From: DASQUK01 sp963756425
GTDB taxonomy: Bacteria; Actinomycetota; Acidimicrobiia; Acidimicrobiales; VFJN01
Direction of reading: 5' to 3'
NCBI GenBank assembly: GCA_963756425.1
Contig: CAVWNW010000009.1
Coordinates: forward strand, 59,387-123,386
Length of the DNA: 64,000 nt
In this document: piece after piece, positions 29,780 through 38,045 of the stretch
Layout: every line of letters starts with the position of its first letter
How positions within the stretch are numbered: position 1 is the first letter of the stretch
Translations under genes and position numbers: made by a program
Notes under the pieces: model-generated
The model's database searches: none
What the model was told of the DNA's origin: nothing
What the model saw: only the letters and a program-made list of their open reading frames with translations

Positions 29780-31332
29780 TCGGCATCCTGGGATCGCTCG
29801 CCCAGCCCCTGCCGGTCGACCCCGTGCCGATCGAGCGACCCGGTGTCGACTGGGGCGGGGTCGCCCCGATGCTGGTGCTGGTCGGCGGCGCGCTGGCCCT
29901 GATGCTGGCGTCCTCGTTCGTGTCTAGCCGCCGCTCGACCGTCGGCTACACCATCTTCACCTGCCTGGTGGGGCTGGGCGCAATCGGCGCCGCCATCCCG
30001 CTGTGGATCGAGGTCACCGACGACGAACGGGGACCCTTCTCGACGCTCGCCGGGTCAGTCGGCGTCGACGGGTTCTCCACCTTCGTGACGTTCCTGCTCG
30101 GCGCGGCCGTGGTACTGGCGGCGCTGTTCATCGACGACTACCTGCGGCGCGAGCAACTCGAAGGCGTCGAGGCCTACGTCCTGTTGCTGCTGTCGGCCAC
30201 CGGCGGCGTGATCATGGCCCACGCCAACGACCTGATCGTGCTGTTCCTCGGCCTCGAGGTCCTGTCGATGGCGGCCTACGTGCTGGCGGCCATGCACCGG
30301 CGGCGCGTGACGTCGCAGGAAGCGGGGATGAAGTACTTCGTCCTTGGTGCCTTCTCGTCGGCGTTCTTCCTCTACGGCATCGCGATGATCTACGGCGGCA
30401 CCGGCACCACCAACCTGGTGACCATCCTCGAGACGTTCAGCACCACCGCGCTGACCGAGGACGGTCTCATCCTCGCCGGGCTCGCGCTGCTGCTGGTGGG
30501 GTTGGGGTTCAAGGTGGCGGCGGTGCCGTTCCAGTTCTGGACGCCCGACGTCTACCAGGGGGCGCCGTCGCCGATGGTGGCCTGGATGGCGTCGGGGGTG
30601 AAGGTGGCGGGCTTCGCCGGCCTCATGCGGGTGTTCGACGTCGCCTTCACCGCCTACGCCGTCGACTGGCAGCCGCTGATCTACGCCGTCGCGGTGGCGA
30701 CCATGCTGGTCGGCGCCGTCCTCGCCGTCGTCCAGACCGACGTCAAGCGCATGATGGCGTACAGCTCGATCTCGCACGCCGGCTTCATCCTGGTCGGCGT
30801 CCAGGCCGCCACCGACCAGGGGGTCGAGGCCGCGCTGTTCTACCTGGCGACGTACGTGTTCCTGATCGCCGGCACGTTTGGGATCATCACGCTGGTGGGG
30901 CGCCGGGGCGACGGTCACCACAGCCTCGACGACTACCGGGGGCTGGCCCGGTCGCGGCCGGTGCTCGCCCTGGTGCTGGCGCTGTTCCTGTTCGCTCAGG
31001 CCGGCGTGCCGTTCACATCGGGCTTCTTCGCCAAGTTCTACGTGATCAACGCCGCCGTCAACGCAGGTTCGACGTGGCTTGCGGCCGTGGCCATGCTCAG
31101 CGCCGTGATCGCGGCGTTCATCTATCTGCGGATCGCGGTGAGCATGTACATGGCCGACCCGATAGAGGCCGGACCGGGAGACGCAGCGGCCGCACCGCAG
31201 ATCGCCATCCCCGCCGGCGCCATCATCGCCCTGACCGCCTGCGTCATCGTCACGATCGGCGCCGGCCTCTGGCCCGGATCCATCGCGGACCTCGCCCGGG
31301 ACGCCGTGCCGGTCCTCGTGACGTTCGGCTGA
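29776..31332 (+). CDS. nuoN: NADH-quinone oxidoreductase subunit N, copy 1
   Basis: 518 residues, ATGA overlap with nuoM. Antiporter-like pump next to NuoK, with VAAVPFQFWTPDVYQGAPSP and IMAHANDLIVLFLGLEVLSM. Last gene of the 14-subunit operon. Confidence 0.95.
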
Positions 31333-31345
31333 CCCAGCAAGAATC

Positions 31346-31371
31346 GGCCCCGCGTGGGGGCCATTGCCCCC
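31346..31371 (+). terminator. Overlapping alternative hairpins after nuoN1
   Basis: GGCCCC (31346-31351) can pair with GGGGCC (31357-31362), or GGGGGC (31356-31361) with GCCCCC (31366-31371). The two stems exclude each other. Likely the end of the nuo1 transcript, although no T-run follows. Confidence 0.5.
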
Positions 31372-31454
31372 CATCACCCTTCGTAGCGTTGGGGTGTCGC
31401 ATCGGGGGGTCGGGCGTGTGGTGGAATGCCCATGAGCAGAAGCGCGGTTTCGAC

Positions 31455-32426
31455 ATGCCGAGGAACACATCCGTCCCCGATGCCCGCCTGGTGCGACGGT
31501 CGCAACAGGGTGACCGGAGGGCTTTCCGCGCGCTCCTGACCCGCTACGACTGGCGCTTGCGGGGCCTCGCGCACGCGCTCCTGCTCGATCCCGAGCGGGT
31601 CGACGCCGTTCTTCGGGTCGCATACGTCAGGGCGTGGCGTGAGGTCGTCCGCATCGACCCCCGCCAGAACGCCCCGGTCTGGCTCTACCGTCTGGTCTAC
31701 AACGCCTGCATCGACGGGCTCCGCCGCGACAGCACCCGTATCGGTGCCGCACCGCCGACCGCGCCCGACGTCGCGGATGCGGCGGAAGCGGCGGAAGCGG
31801 CGGTCGCGTCGGCGGATCCTCCGGTGGAGCCCGAGCCGGCCGGCGCCAACGGTGACAGGCCCGCCACGACGGGCGGACGCAGCGCGCAGGTCGTCGAGGC
31901 GCTGGCGACGCTGGCGCCGGCGGACCGCGTGGCAGTGGTCCTGGTCGATCGCGAGGGGTTCGCTCCCGAGACGGCGGCCCGCATTCTCGGCCTCACCCCC
32001 GAGGTCCTGCAGGCCCGGGTGGTAGGGGCGCGGGCCCGACTCACCAAGCAACTCGCCGATGTGCTCGCGACGCTGTCCACGCCGGCCGCGCCGGCCGAGG
32101 AGGACGAGCCGGAGTCACCGCCCGAGGGGGCGGAGCACCGGGCCGACGAGGAGGCGCAGTCCGAAGCGCCGCAGCCGGAGCCCGAGCAGCCGGAGCCCGA
32201 GCAGCCGGAGGCCGAGGACGCGGAGGCCGAGGACGCCGAGGCCGAGCAGCTGGAGTCCGAGCAGCCAGAGGCCGAGCACCCGGCGGCCGAGCTCGACGAC
32301 GCCACGTCGGTCGATACGGCCGAGACCAAGGTCGCCAGCCGGAGCGCCGCCCGCGGGTCCCCGAACGGATCGAGCGGGGCCGCCAGCACCAACGGCTCGG
32401 ACGACGCCGGGGGTGGTGCGTCGTGA
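31455..32426 (+). CDS. ECF-type RNA polymerase sigma factor with a long acidic tail
   Basis: 323 residues from ATG 31455; a GTG at 31416 after a G-run is an alternative start. Region 2 is seen at about residues 9-95 (DARLVRRSQQGDRRAFRALL ... WLYRLVYNACIDGLRR) and region 4 at about 140-195 (FAPETAARILGLTPEVLQAR). The last 120 residues are a Glu/Pro/Ala repeat tail (PEPEQPEPEQPEAEDAEAED), unusual for the family. Its stop overlaps the next gene, a likely membrane anti-sigma factor. Its position between two nuo operons suggests control of respiration. Confidence 0.8.
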   Translation: MPRNTSVPDARLVRRSQQGDRRAFRALLTRYDWRLRGLAHALLLDPERVDAVLRVAYVRAWREVVRIDPRQNAPVWLYRLVYNACIDGLRRDSTRIGAAPPTAPDVADAAEAAEAAVASADPPVEPEPAGANGDRPATTGGRSAQVVEALATLAPADRVAVVLVDREGFAPETAARILGLTPEVLQARVVGARARLTKQLADVLATLSTPAAPAEEDEPESPPEGAEHRADEEAQSEAPQPEPEQPEPEQPEAEDAEAEDAEAEQLESEQPEAEHPAAELDDATSVDTAETKVASRSAARGSPNGSSGAASTNGSDDAGGGAS

Positions 32427-33412
32427 CACCGCCGGCCGCAGGCGGCGGCGGCGACGGTCACGATCCCGTTGAGCCCGACACGGAGGGGCGCCCAGCAGGC
32501 CAGCGCGACCCCGTGAGCGTCGCCCTGCGGGAGCTTGCGCCCCCCGACCACACCCCGAGCTTCTGGGACGACCTCGATCGCCGCCTGGCGGACGAGCCGC
32601 AACTCCGCCTCGCGCCCCGAGCCGCCATCAGGCCCATCACCCAACCGCCGCCGGTCATCGACGACCGCAAGCTGGCCGAGCACCTCGCCGGTCCTCGGCC
32701 TCGACAGGGCCGCATACGGCCGCTGCGGTTCCTCGTCTGGGCCGTGGCCATCGGGGTGACCGCCGTGCTGATCGCCGCCGCCCTGTACGAACCCGACGAC
32801 GAGACTCAGGCCGACGGTTCGGCCGACAGCACCACGACGTCGGCTCCCGAGGGCACGGACCAGTCGACGACCACGACGGCTCCCGCGACCACGACGACCG
32901 CACCGGGGACCATCGACGCCGCGGCCCCGATGGCGCCAGACGGCGTAGGGCCGCTGCGGATCAATACGTCGTTCCGTGACCTGCAGGCGGCCGGTGTCGC
33001 CCTCACCGTCGACCAGGCCACGTTCGAGGGTTCGGGCGGCTACTGCTACGACGCCCGGGTCACCGGCGCCCTCGACATGGTGCTGCGCTTCCGGAGCCCG
33101 GTGGCCGGCGAGGGCGTCGCCGATCCTGCGGACGGCGTTCTCGCCGCGGTCGGCATCGACTCCGACTTGCCCACGACCCGGACCAGCGACAGTGGCATCG
33201 GGCTCGGCGCACCCCAGGACCAGGTGCTCGCCACCTACGCCGGGAACCTCGAGGACCACAGCCACCCGTACATCCCCGGCGGTCACGTGCTCATCGCCCC
33301 GGCGGCCCCGGAGACGGGCTTGGCCATCGCCTTCCTGACCGACGGTGCCACCGTGAACCAGATCACCGTCGGCGCCCACGACATCGTCCGCTACGTCGAC
33401 GGGTGTTCATGA
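32423..33412 (+). CDS. Single-pass membrane protein, likely anti-sigma factor
   Basis: 329 residues, GTG overlapping the sigma gene stop. The cytoplasmic part (1-95) has VSVALRELAPPDHTPSFWDDLDRRL, a start often seen in proteins paired with ECF factors. One helix lies near 97-115, then a Thr-rich linker and an external domain with two Cys (YCYDARVTG and the C-terminal VDGCS) that may form a disulfide. The role rests on coupling and topology; there is no recognised zinc motif. Confidence 0.6.
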   Translation: MTPPAAGGGGDGHDPVEPDTEGRPAGQRDPVSVALRELAPPDHTPSFWDDLDRRLADEPQLRLAPRAAIRPITQPPPVIDDRKLAEHLAGPRPRQGRIRPLRFLVWAVAIGVTAVLIAAALYEPDDETQADGSADSTTTSAPEGTDQSTTTTAPATTTTAPGTIDAAAPMAPDGVGPLRINTSFRDLQAAGVALTVDQATFEGSGGYCYDARVTGALDMVLRFRSPVAGEGVADPADGVLAAVGIDSDLPTTRTSDSGIGLGAPQDQVLATYAGNLEDHSHPYIPGGHVLIAPAAPETGLAIAFLTDGATVNQITVGAHDIVRYVDGCS

Positions 33413-33419
33413 TTTAGAA

Positions 33420-33440
33420 GGGGGAGGGAGACCCTCCCCC
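33420..33440 (+). terminator. Terminator after the sigma/anti-sigma pair
   Basis: GGGGGAGGG (33420-33428) pairs with CCCTCCCCC (33432-33440) across a 3-nt loop. Confidence 0.65.
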
Positions 33441-33461
33441 CTCTAGCTCCCCCCACCGGGT

Positions 33462-33503
33462 TTGGTCGCCGCCTGGCGGCGGCGTCGGTTTCCTGTCGCT
33501 CGA
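33462..33503. repeat. Intergenic repeat family 2, copy 1
   Basis: About 42 nt with a GCCGCC/GGCGGC hairpin followed by TCCTGTCGCTCGA. It matches 38082-38124 apart from a few substitutions and one indel. Confidence 0.6.
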
Positions 33504-33632
33504 CCGGCGGAGCCGGATCGAGCGACGGTGGGGGGGCTCCGGCGGAGCCTCTGCCCCCCACGCCCCCCGCCGGCGCTCGCACAGCCGCTGAGCTGTTCAC
33601 TCACGGGCTCCTGAACACCTGGTAGCACTCGT

Positions 33633-33724
33633 TCGCAGGATAAAAATTGGTCGGGGCGGCCTCTTGGCCCGGCAGCAATTCACGCTCGCAGGATAAAAAT
33701 CCTGGTCGGGGCGGCTTTGGCCCC
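33633..33724. repeat. Pair of direct repeats with GGATAAAAAT cores
   Basis: TCGCAGGATAAAAAT, then GGTCGGGGCGGC and TTGGCCC, occur at 33633-33670 and 33686-33724, 53 nt apart. The AT-rich core stands out in this GC-rich sequence. The second copy ends in the TTGGCC that serves as the likely -35 of nuoA2. Confidence 0.65.
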
Positions 33725-33746
33725 TCGTGCAAACGGTCACTAGGCT
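33717..33746 (+). promoter_or_regulatory. Promoter of the second nuo operon
   Basis: TTGGCC (33717-33722), an 18-nt spacer, and TAGGCT (33741-33746). The -10 ends 8 nt before GTG 33755, so the mRNA is probably leaderless. Confidence 0.5.
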
Positions 33747-33754
33747 CCCGCCAC

Positions 33755-34120
33755 GTGTCGGAACTCCTCCGTTCGTACCTGACGGCCGGCGTTTTCCTGG
33801 TCGTTGCGGTCGCGCTGGTGGCCTCGATCATGGGGCTGGGGAGCCTGATCCGACCCACTCGCCCGCAGCCCGAGAAGTACATGAACTACGAGTCCGGCGT
33901 CGACCCCGCGGGCTCGATGTGGGGCCAGACGCAGGTCCGCTACTACCTCTTCGCGCTGCTGTTCGTGCTGTTCGACGTGGAGGCCGTGTTCATCTTCCCG
34001 TTCGCCACCCGAGCCGAGGAGTACGGCTGGTTCGGGTTCATCGAGATGGGCATCTTCATCGTCGTCCTCGCGCTCGGCCTGCTCTACGCCTGGAAGAAGA
34101 AGGTCCTCCGCTGGATCTGA
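33755..34120 (+). CDS. nuoA: NADH-quinone oxidoreductase subunit A, copy 2
   Basis: 121 residues from GTG 33755, chosen from the promoter distance and the normal family length; an upstream in-frame extension runs through the repeats. Three helices, with loop KYMNYESGVDPAGSMWGQTQ and VLFDVEAVFIFPF. It lacks the long tail of copy 1. Confidence 0.93.
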   Translation: MSELLRSYLTAGVFLVVAVALVASIMGLGSLIRPTRPQPEKYMNYESGVDPAGSMWGQTQVRYYLFALLFVLFDVEAVFIFPFATRAEEYGWFGFIEMGIFIVVLALGLLYAWKKKVLRWI

Positions 34121-34149
34121 TGCTGCCGATGATCAAGGACGATCGTTGA
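34120..34149 (+). other. Relay micro-ORF (9 codons) between nuoA2 and nuoB2
   Basis: TGATG at both ends. The peptide would be MLPMIKDDR. AAGGA within it (34135-34139) is the likely ribosome site of nuoB2. Confidence 0.4.
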
Positions 34150-34649
34150 TGGGCCTCGTCGAGAGCGGCAAGCTGCCCAAGCCGTTGACCTCGCTCCTCA
34201 ACACGGCCCGCAAGTACAGCCTCTGGGCCTACCAATGGGGCCTGGCGTGCTGCGCCATCGAGATGGGCGCCGCCTTCGCGTCGCCCCGCTACGACGTGAT
34301 GCGCCTCGGCGTCATCCCCCTGCCCGCGAGCCCCCGGCAGGCCGACGTGGTGGTCATCTCCGGCACCGTCACCGACAAGATGGTTCCGGCCATCAAGCGC
34401 TTGTACGAGCAGATGGCCGACCCCAAGTACGTCATCTCCATGGGCGCGTGCACCAACTGCGGCGGCCCCTATTGGGACAGCTACTCGGTCACCAAGGGCG
34501 TCGACCAGGTGGTGCCCGTCGACGTGTACATCCCGGGCTGCCCGCCCCGGCCCGAGGCCCTGCTCGAGGGCATCGTCCTGCTGCAGCAGCGGATCGGCCG
34601 GGAGGACCCCGCGGAGCGGTGGCGGGGGGACCCGCTCGTGGTGCAGTGA
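34149..34649 (+). CDS. nuoB: NADH-quinone oxidoreductase subunit B, copy 2
   Basis: 166 residues. Cluster N2 ligands are in GLACCAIEMG, MGACTNCGGP and PGCPPRPE. ATG 34149 is used; a TTG lies one codon earlier. Its stop overlaps nuoC2 (TGATG). It differs clearly from copy 1, so this is not a recent duplication. Confidence 0.95.
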   Translation: MGLVESGKLPKPLTSLLNTARKYSLWAYQWGLACCAIEMGAAFASPRYDVMRLGVIPLPASPRQADVVVISGTVTDKMVPAIKRLYEQMADPKYVISMGACTNCGGPYWDSYSVTKGVDQVVPVDVYIPGCPPRPEALLEGIVLLQQRIGREDPAERWRGDPLVVQ

Positions 34650-35374
34650 TGTCGGACACGACCACTGGGGACGTGGCGACGGAGGCCCAGGAAGAGGCAC
34701 CCGAGGTCGACGAGGTCCGCCAGGGCTGGCTCGGCACGCTGACTGCGGCCCTGGGCGACGCCGTCGTCGGCAGCCACGTCGCCCCCGGGCGAGGCCTGTG
34801 GGTGCGTGTCACCCGCGACTCATGGTTCGATGCCGCCGAGGCGGCCAACAACCTGCTGGGCTGCACCTTCTTCGACTTCCTGTCGGCCATCGACTGGATG
34901 CCCTCGCCCTGGGGGCGCTACGAGGACTCGTCGGTCGACGTGGGCATCAAGTCCTTCGACCAGTCGGCCTCATTCGCCACCGGCGTCGCCGGCGGAGACA
35001 CGCGCTTCCAGGTGTTCTGCCACCTGACCAACGTGCGGGGCCAGAACGGTCAGGGGGCCAACGTGATGCTCAAGGCCGACCTGCCCGACGACGACCTGCG
35101 GGTCCGCAGCCTGGTGCCGCTGTTCGCCGGCGCCAACTGGCACGAGCGCGAGTGCTGGGAGATGTTCGGCGTCAGCTTCGACGGACATCCGGGCCTGCGG
35201 CACCTCTACCTGCCGGGCGAGTTCGAGGGACACCCCCTGCGCAAGGACTTCCCGCTGCTGGCCCGCCTGGTGAAGCCCTGGCCGGGGATCGTCGACGTCG
35301 AACCGATGCCCGGGGAGCCGGCCGCCGGCGGGGACGCCGAGGGCGGTGCCAACGGGGACACGGACGACTCATGA
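34649..35374 (+). CDS. nuoC: NADH-quinone oxidoreductase subunit C, copy 2
   Basis: 241 residues from ATG 34649. The core ends with HERECWEMFGVSFDGHPGLR and GHPLRKDFPLL. An acidic N-terminus (1-25) and a Gly/Asp-rich tail flank it. Its TGA overlaps the ATG of the first 51-codon relay ORF. Confidence 0.93.
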   Translation: MSDTTTGDVATEAQEEAPEVDEVRQGWLGTLTAALGDAVVGSHVAPGRGLWVRVTRDSWFDAAEAANNLLGCTFFDFLSAIDWMPSPWGRYEDSSVDVGIKSFDQSASFATGVAGGDTRFQVFCHLTNVRGQNGQGANVMLKADLPDDDLRVRSLVPLFAGANWHERECWEMFGVSFDGHPGLRHLYLPGEFEGHPLRKDFPLLARLVKPWPGIVDVEPMPGEPAAGGDAEGGANGDTDDS

Positions 35375-35526
35375 CGATGCTCCCTCGGGGGCTGCGCCCC
35401 CGCACCCCATCGCCGCCCGGCTCCCTGGCTTGTCGACCCAACTACCCGCCCGTCTCGCGGCGACGGGGCGAGCGGGCTCCAGTTGGGTCGATCGCGCCGT
35501 CGGCCGGTCAGGAGCTGCGCTCATGA
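35371..35526 (+). CDS. Relay ORF (51 codons), first repeat unit
   Basis: ATG overlaps the nuoC2 stop (ATGA) and TGA overlaps the start of the second unit's ORF (ATGA). The peptide is Arg/Pro-rich (MTMLPRGLRPRTPSPPGSLA at the start) and has no recognised domain. Confidence 0.4.
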   Translation: MTMLPRGLRPRTPSPPGSLACRPNYPPVSRRRGERAPVGSIAPSAGQELRS

Positions 35527-35674
35527 CCGTGCTCCCTCGGGGGCTGCGCCCCCGCACCCCATCGCCGCCCGGCTCCCTGGCTTGTCGACCCAACTACCCG
35601 CCCGTCTCGCGGCGACGGGGCGAGCGGGCTCCAGTTGGGTCGATCGCGCCGTCGGCCGGTCAGGAGCTGCGCTC
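35371..35674 (+). repeat. 152-bp perfect tandem duplication between nuoC2 and nuoD2
   Basis: The units 35371-35522 and 35523-35674 differ only at two bases near their starts. Each holds a GGGGGC/GCCCCC hairpin (first copy 35387-35401), a long stem CGACCCAACT/AGTTGGGTCG (35434-35490) with inner CCCGTC/GACGGG, and a terminal GAGCTGCGCTC before ATGAC. The ATGAC start context is present three times at 152-nt intervals, the last being nuoD2. Confidence 0.95.
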
Positions 35675-35678
35675 ATGA
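35523..35678 (+). CDS. Relay ORF (51 codons), second repeat unit
   Basis: Almost the same peptide as the first unit (second and third residues T-V instead of T-M). Its TGA overlaps the nuoD2 ATG, completing an unbroken ATGA chain from nuoC2 to nuoD2. CAGGAG before each ATG gives each start a ribosome site. Confidence 0.4.
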   Translation: MTVLPRGLRPRTPSPPGSLACRPNYPPVSRRRGERAPVGSIAPSAGQELRS

Positions 35679-36850
35679 CCGTCACCGAGCGCCAGCAGCG
35701 CGCCTACGTCGACGCCCAAGCCGCCGACGCCAGGGTGAACGTCGAGCTCGAGACCGACGAGGGCATGACCCTCAACATCGGCCCCCAGCACCCGGCGACC
35801 CACGGCACGCTGCGCGTGGTGGCCAAGCTCGATGGCGAGCAGGTCGTGTGGGCCGACGTCGTGCCCGGCTACATGCACCGGGGCTACGAGAAGCTCGCCG
35901 AGGTGCGCACGTTCCCCCAGATCACGACCCTCGTCAATCGGATCGACTGGCTCGGCAGCTTCGCCAACGAGGTGCCATTCATCCTCGCCGCTGAGCAGCT
36001 CATGGAGATCGAGGCCCCGGCCCGGGCCCGTCACATCCGCACGCTCCTCTTCGAGATGGCCCGCGTGGCCAACATCACGCTGTTCCTCGGCGACCTGGGT
36101 GCCCAGCTCGGCGCGGTCACGCCGGTCTTCTATGCCTTCCGGGACCGCGAGCACGTGCTCGACCAGATCGAGGCGGTGACCGGCGGACGCTTCCATCCCA
36201 ACTTCGACCGGATCGGCGGTCTCAAGGACGACCTGCCCAAGGGCTGGATCGCCGACACGAAGGCCGTCATGGAGCGCATCCGCGGCTTCTGCGACCAGGT
36301 CGACGAGCTGCTGTTCGGCAACGAGATCTTCGAGGCCCGCACGCGGGGCGTGGGCGTGGTGCCGGCCGAGGTCGCGCTGTCCTACGGGCTGTCCGGGGCC
36401 AGCATCCGCGGCTCGGGCGTCGACTGGGACCTGCGCCGCGACGGCGGTGTGGCCGGCCTCGCCCACGGCGACCTCGACTGGAGGGTCTGGACCCACCCCG
36501 ACGGCGACTGCTTCGCCCGCTGCTGGGTGCGGCTGCAGGAGACCCGCGAGTCCACCAGGATGGTGGACCAGCTCTGCGACGGGCTGCCCGGCGGCCCGAT
36601 CATGGCCAAGGTCCCGCGCATCATCAAGGTGCCCGAGGGCGAGGCGTACGTGGAGACGGAGAACCCCCTCGGCGCCATGGGCTACTACGTGGTGAGCAGG
36701 GGGGACCTGGGTCCGTTCCGCGTGAAGATCCGGTCGGCCAGCTTCTCCAACGTGTCGATCCTGTCCTGGCTCCTGCGGGGCGTGTACGTGCCCGACATCA
36801 TCACGATCCTCGCCAGCCTGTACTTCATCCTCGGGGACATCGACCGATGA
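35675..36850 (+). CDS. nuoD: NADH-quinone oxidoreductase subunit D, copy 2
   Basis: 391 residues from ATG 35675 with AGGAG 9 nt upstream. Motifs MTLNIGPQHPATHGTLRVVA, VPGYMHRGYEKLAE and the terminal YFILGDIDR. It lacks the long N-terminal extension of copy 1. Quinone-site subunit of the second complex I. Confidence 0.95.
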   Translation: MTVTERQQRAYVDAQAADARVNVELETDEGMTLNIGPQHPATHGTLRVVAKLDGEQVVWADVVPGYMHRGYEKLAEVRTFPQITTLVNRIDWLGSFANEVPFILAAEQLMEIEAPARARHIRTLLFEMARVANITLFLGDLGAQLGAVTPVFYAFRDREHVLDQIEAVTGGRFHPNFDRIGGLKDDLPKGWIADTKAVMERIRGFCDQVDELLFGNEIFEARTRGVGVVPAEVALSYGLSGASIRGSGVDWDLRRDGGVAGLAHGDLDWRVWTHPDGDCFARCWVRLQETRESTRMVDQLCDGLPGGPIMAKVPRIIKVPEGEAYVETENPLGAMGYYVVSRGDLGPFRVKIRSASFSNVSILSWLLRGVYVPDIITILASLYFILGDIDR

Positions 36851-37020
36851 CGTCGACGCCGTCTGCCGCGACCCGAGTCCGCAGGGGGTCCCGAGGTCAT
36901 GGGTTCCGTCTCGGCGGGCCTGAGGCAATGAGTTCCGGGCCGGGAACCCATTGCCTCGCCCTCGATCCGACGGAACCCAGTGCCTTCCGTCGGTCTGGCG
37001 CGGGAGAAGCCCTCAGATGA
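36847..37020 (+). CDS. Relay ORF (57 codons) carried by palindromic element B
   Basis: ATG overlaps the nuoD2 stop (ATGA), and the frame stays open through the whole element to a TGA overlapping the nuoH2 ATG (ATGA). The peptide contains RGHGFRLGGPEAMSSGPGTH, alignable with the element A peptide. Function unknown. Confidence 0.4.
   Translation: MTSTPSAATRVRRGSRGHGFRLGGPEAMSSGPGTHCLALDPTEPSAFRRSGAGEALR
36890..36989. repeat. Four-unit nested palindromic element, copy B
   Basis: Forward units 36890-36907 and 36919-36936, reverse units 36943-36958 and 36972-36984. Unit starts are 29, 24 and 29 nt apart, as in copy A. It occupies most of the nuoD2-nuoH2 gap. Confidence 0.8.
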
Positions 37021-38045
37021 GCGTCGCCATCGAGCTCGCCTACTGGCAGCAGACCGTCCTGCGGACGGTCGGCGTGCTGGTGGCGGTGCTCATCCCCGCC
37101 GGCACGCTCGTCTACGTCTTCCTCTTCAAGATGATGAGCTTCATGCAGAGCCGCCTGGGGCCCATGGAGGCCGGGCCCTACGGGTCGATGCAGCTGCTGG
37201 CAGAGGTCGGCAAGTGGATCCAGAAGGAGGACATCATCCCGTGGCGGGCCGACCGGCGGCTGTTCGCGCTGGCCCCCTACGTGGTGGTGGCGTCGGTCTT
37301 CCTCATCCTGCTGGCCGTGCCGTTCGGGCCCGACGCCTGGTTTGCCGACCTCGACGTCGGCGTCTTCTGGGTGCTGGCGGTGTCGTCGATCTCGGTGCTC
37401 GGCATCCTCATCGCCGGCTGGGCGTCGGCCAACAAGTACTCGCTCTTGGGCGGCCTGCGGGCCGCGGGCCAGCTCATCGCCTACGAGCTGCCGATGGTGC
37501 TCGCCGTGGTGGGCGTGGTCATCCAGGCCGGCACGCTCAACCTGCAGGAGATCGTCGCCGCCCAGCACAGCGGGGAGATCTTCGGCTTCGGGGGGATCGG
37601 CAACCCGTACATCCTCAGCCAGTTCATCGGGTTCTTCATCTTCCTGGTGGCGACGCAGGCCGAGCTGACGCAGACCCCGTTCGACATGCCGATCGCCGAG
37701 TCCGAGCTGGTGTCGGGCTACATGACCGAGTACTCGGGCATGCGCTTCCTGCTGTTCTTCATCGCCGAGTTCGCCAGCGCCGGGGCCTTCGCCGCGGTGG
37801 CGGCCACGCTGTTCCTCGGCGGCTGGAGCATCCCCTGGGTCGACCTCGATGCCAACGTCATGAACGTCGTCGGCCCGGTGGTGCTGATCACGAAGATGAT
37901 GCTGGTCGCGTTCCTGGTGTTCTGGGTCCGGTTCACCTACCCCCGCTTCCGCGAGGACCAGCTGCAGCAGCTCGCCTGGAAGATCCTCATCCCGCTGTCG
38001 CTGGTCAACATCCTGGCGACCATGGCTCTCAAGGTGATGTTCTGA
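37017..38045 (+). CDS. nuoH: NADH-quinone oxidoreductase subunit H, copy 2
   Basis: 342 residues from ATG 37017. Eight helices. SRLGPMEAGPYGSMQLLAEV and QTPFDMPIAESELVSGYMTE correspond to the quinone-channel motifs. The RIGPN motif of copy 1 reads SRLGPM here. It follows nuoD2 directly because nuoE, F and G are absent. Confidence 0.94.
   Translation: MSVAIELAYWQQTVLRTVGVLVAVLIPAGTLVYVFLFKMMSFMQSRLGPMEAGPYGSMQLLAEVGKWIQKEDIIPWRADRRLFALAPYVVVASVFLILLAVPFGPDAWFADLDVGVFWVLAVSSISVLGILIAGWASANKYSLLGGLRAAGQLIAYELPMVLAVVGVVIQAGTLNLQEIVAAQHSGEIFGFGGIGNPYILSQFIGFFIFLVATQAELTQTPFDMPIAESELVSGYMTEYSGMRFLLFFIAEFASAGAFAAVAATLFLGGWSIPWVDLDANVMNVVGPVVLITKMMLVAFLVFWVRFTYPRFREDQLQQLAWKILIPLSLVNILATMALKVMF

Larger units (their letters stand above)
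33441..33754 (+). promoter_or_regulatory. Gene-free control region before the second nuo operon
   Basis: No credible gene in about 310 nt. From left to right it holds an intergenic repeat (33462-33503) also present at 38082-38124, a GC-rich stretch with CTCGACC/GGATCGAG-type pairing, two AT-containing direct repeats (33633-33670, 33686-33724) and the nuoA2 promoter. Confidence 0.55.

Noticed and set aside
33413..33630. Small ORFs in the gap before nuoA2 (for example 33443-33628 minus)
   Set aside because: They run through hairpins and repeats, lack ribosome sites, and their peptides are Gly/Ala/Arg-rich without similarity to known proteins.
35371..35674. The tandem repeat as a CRISPR array or minisatellite
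   Set aside because: Only two units, no spacers, 152 nt long, and both begin at a translation start. It fits a segmental duplication.
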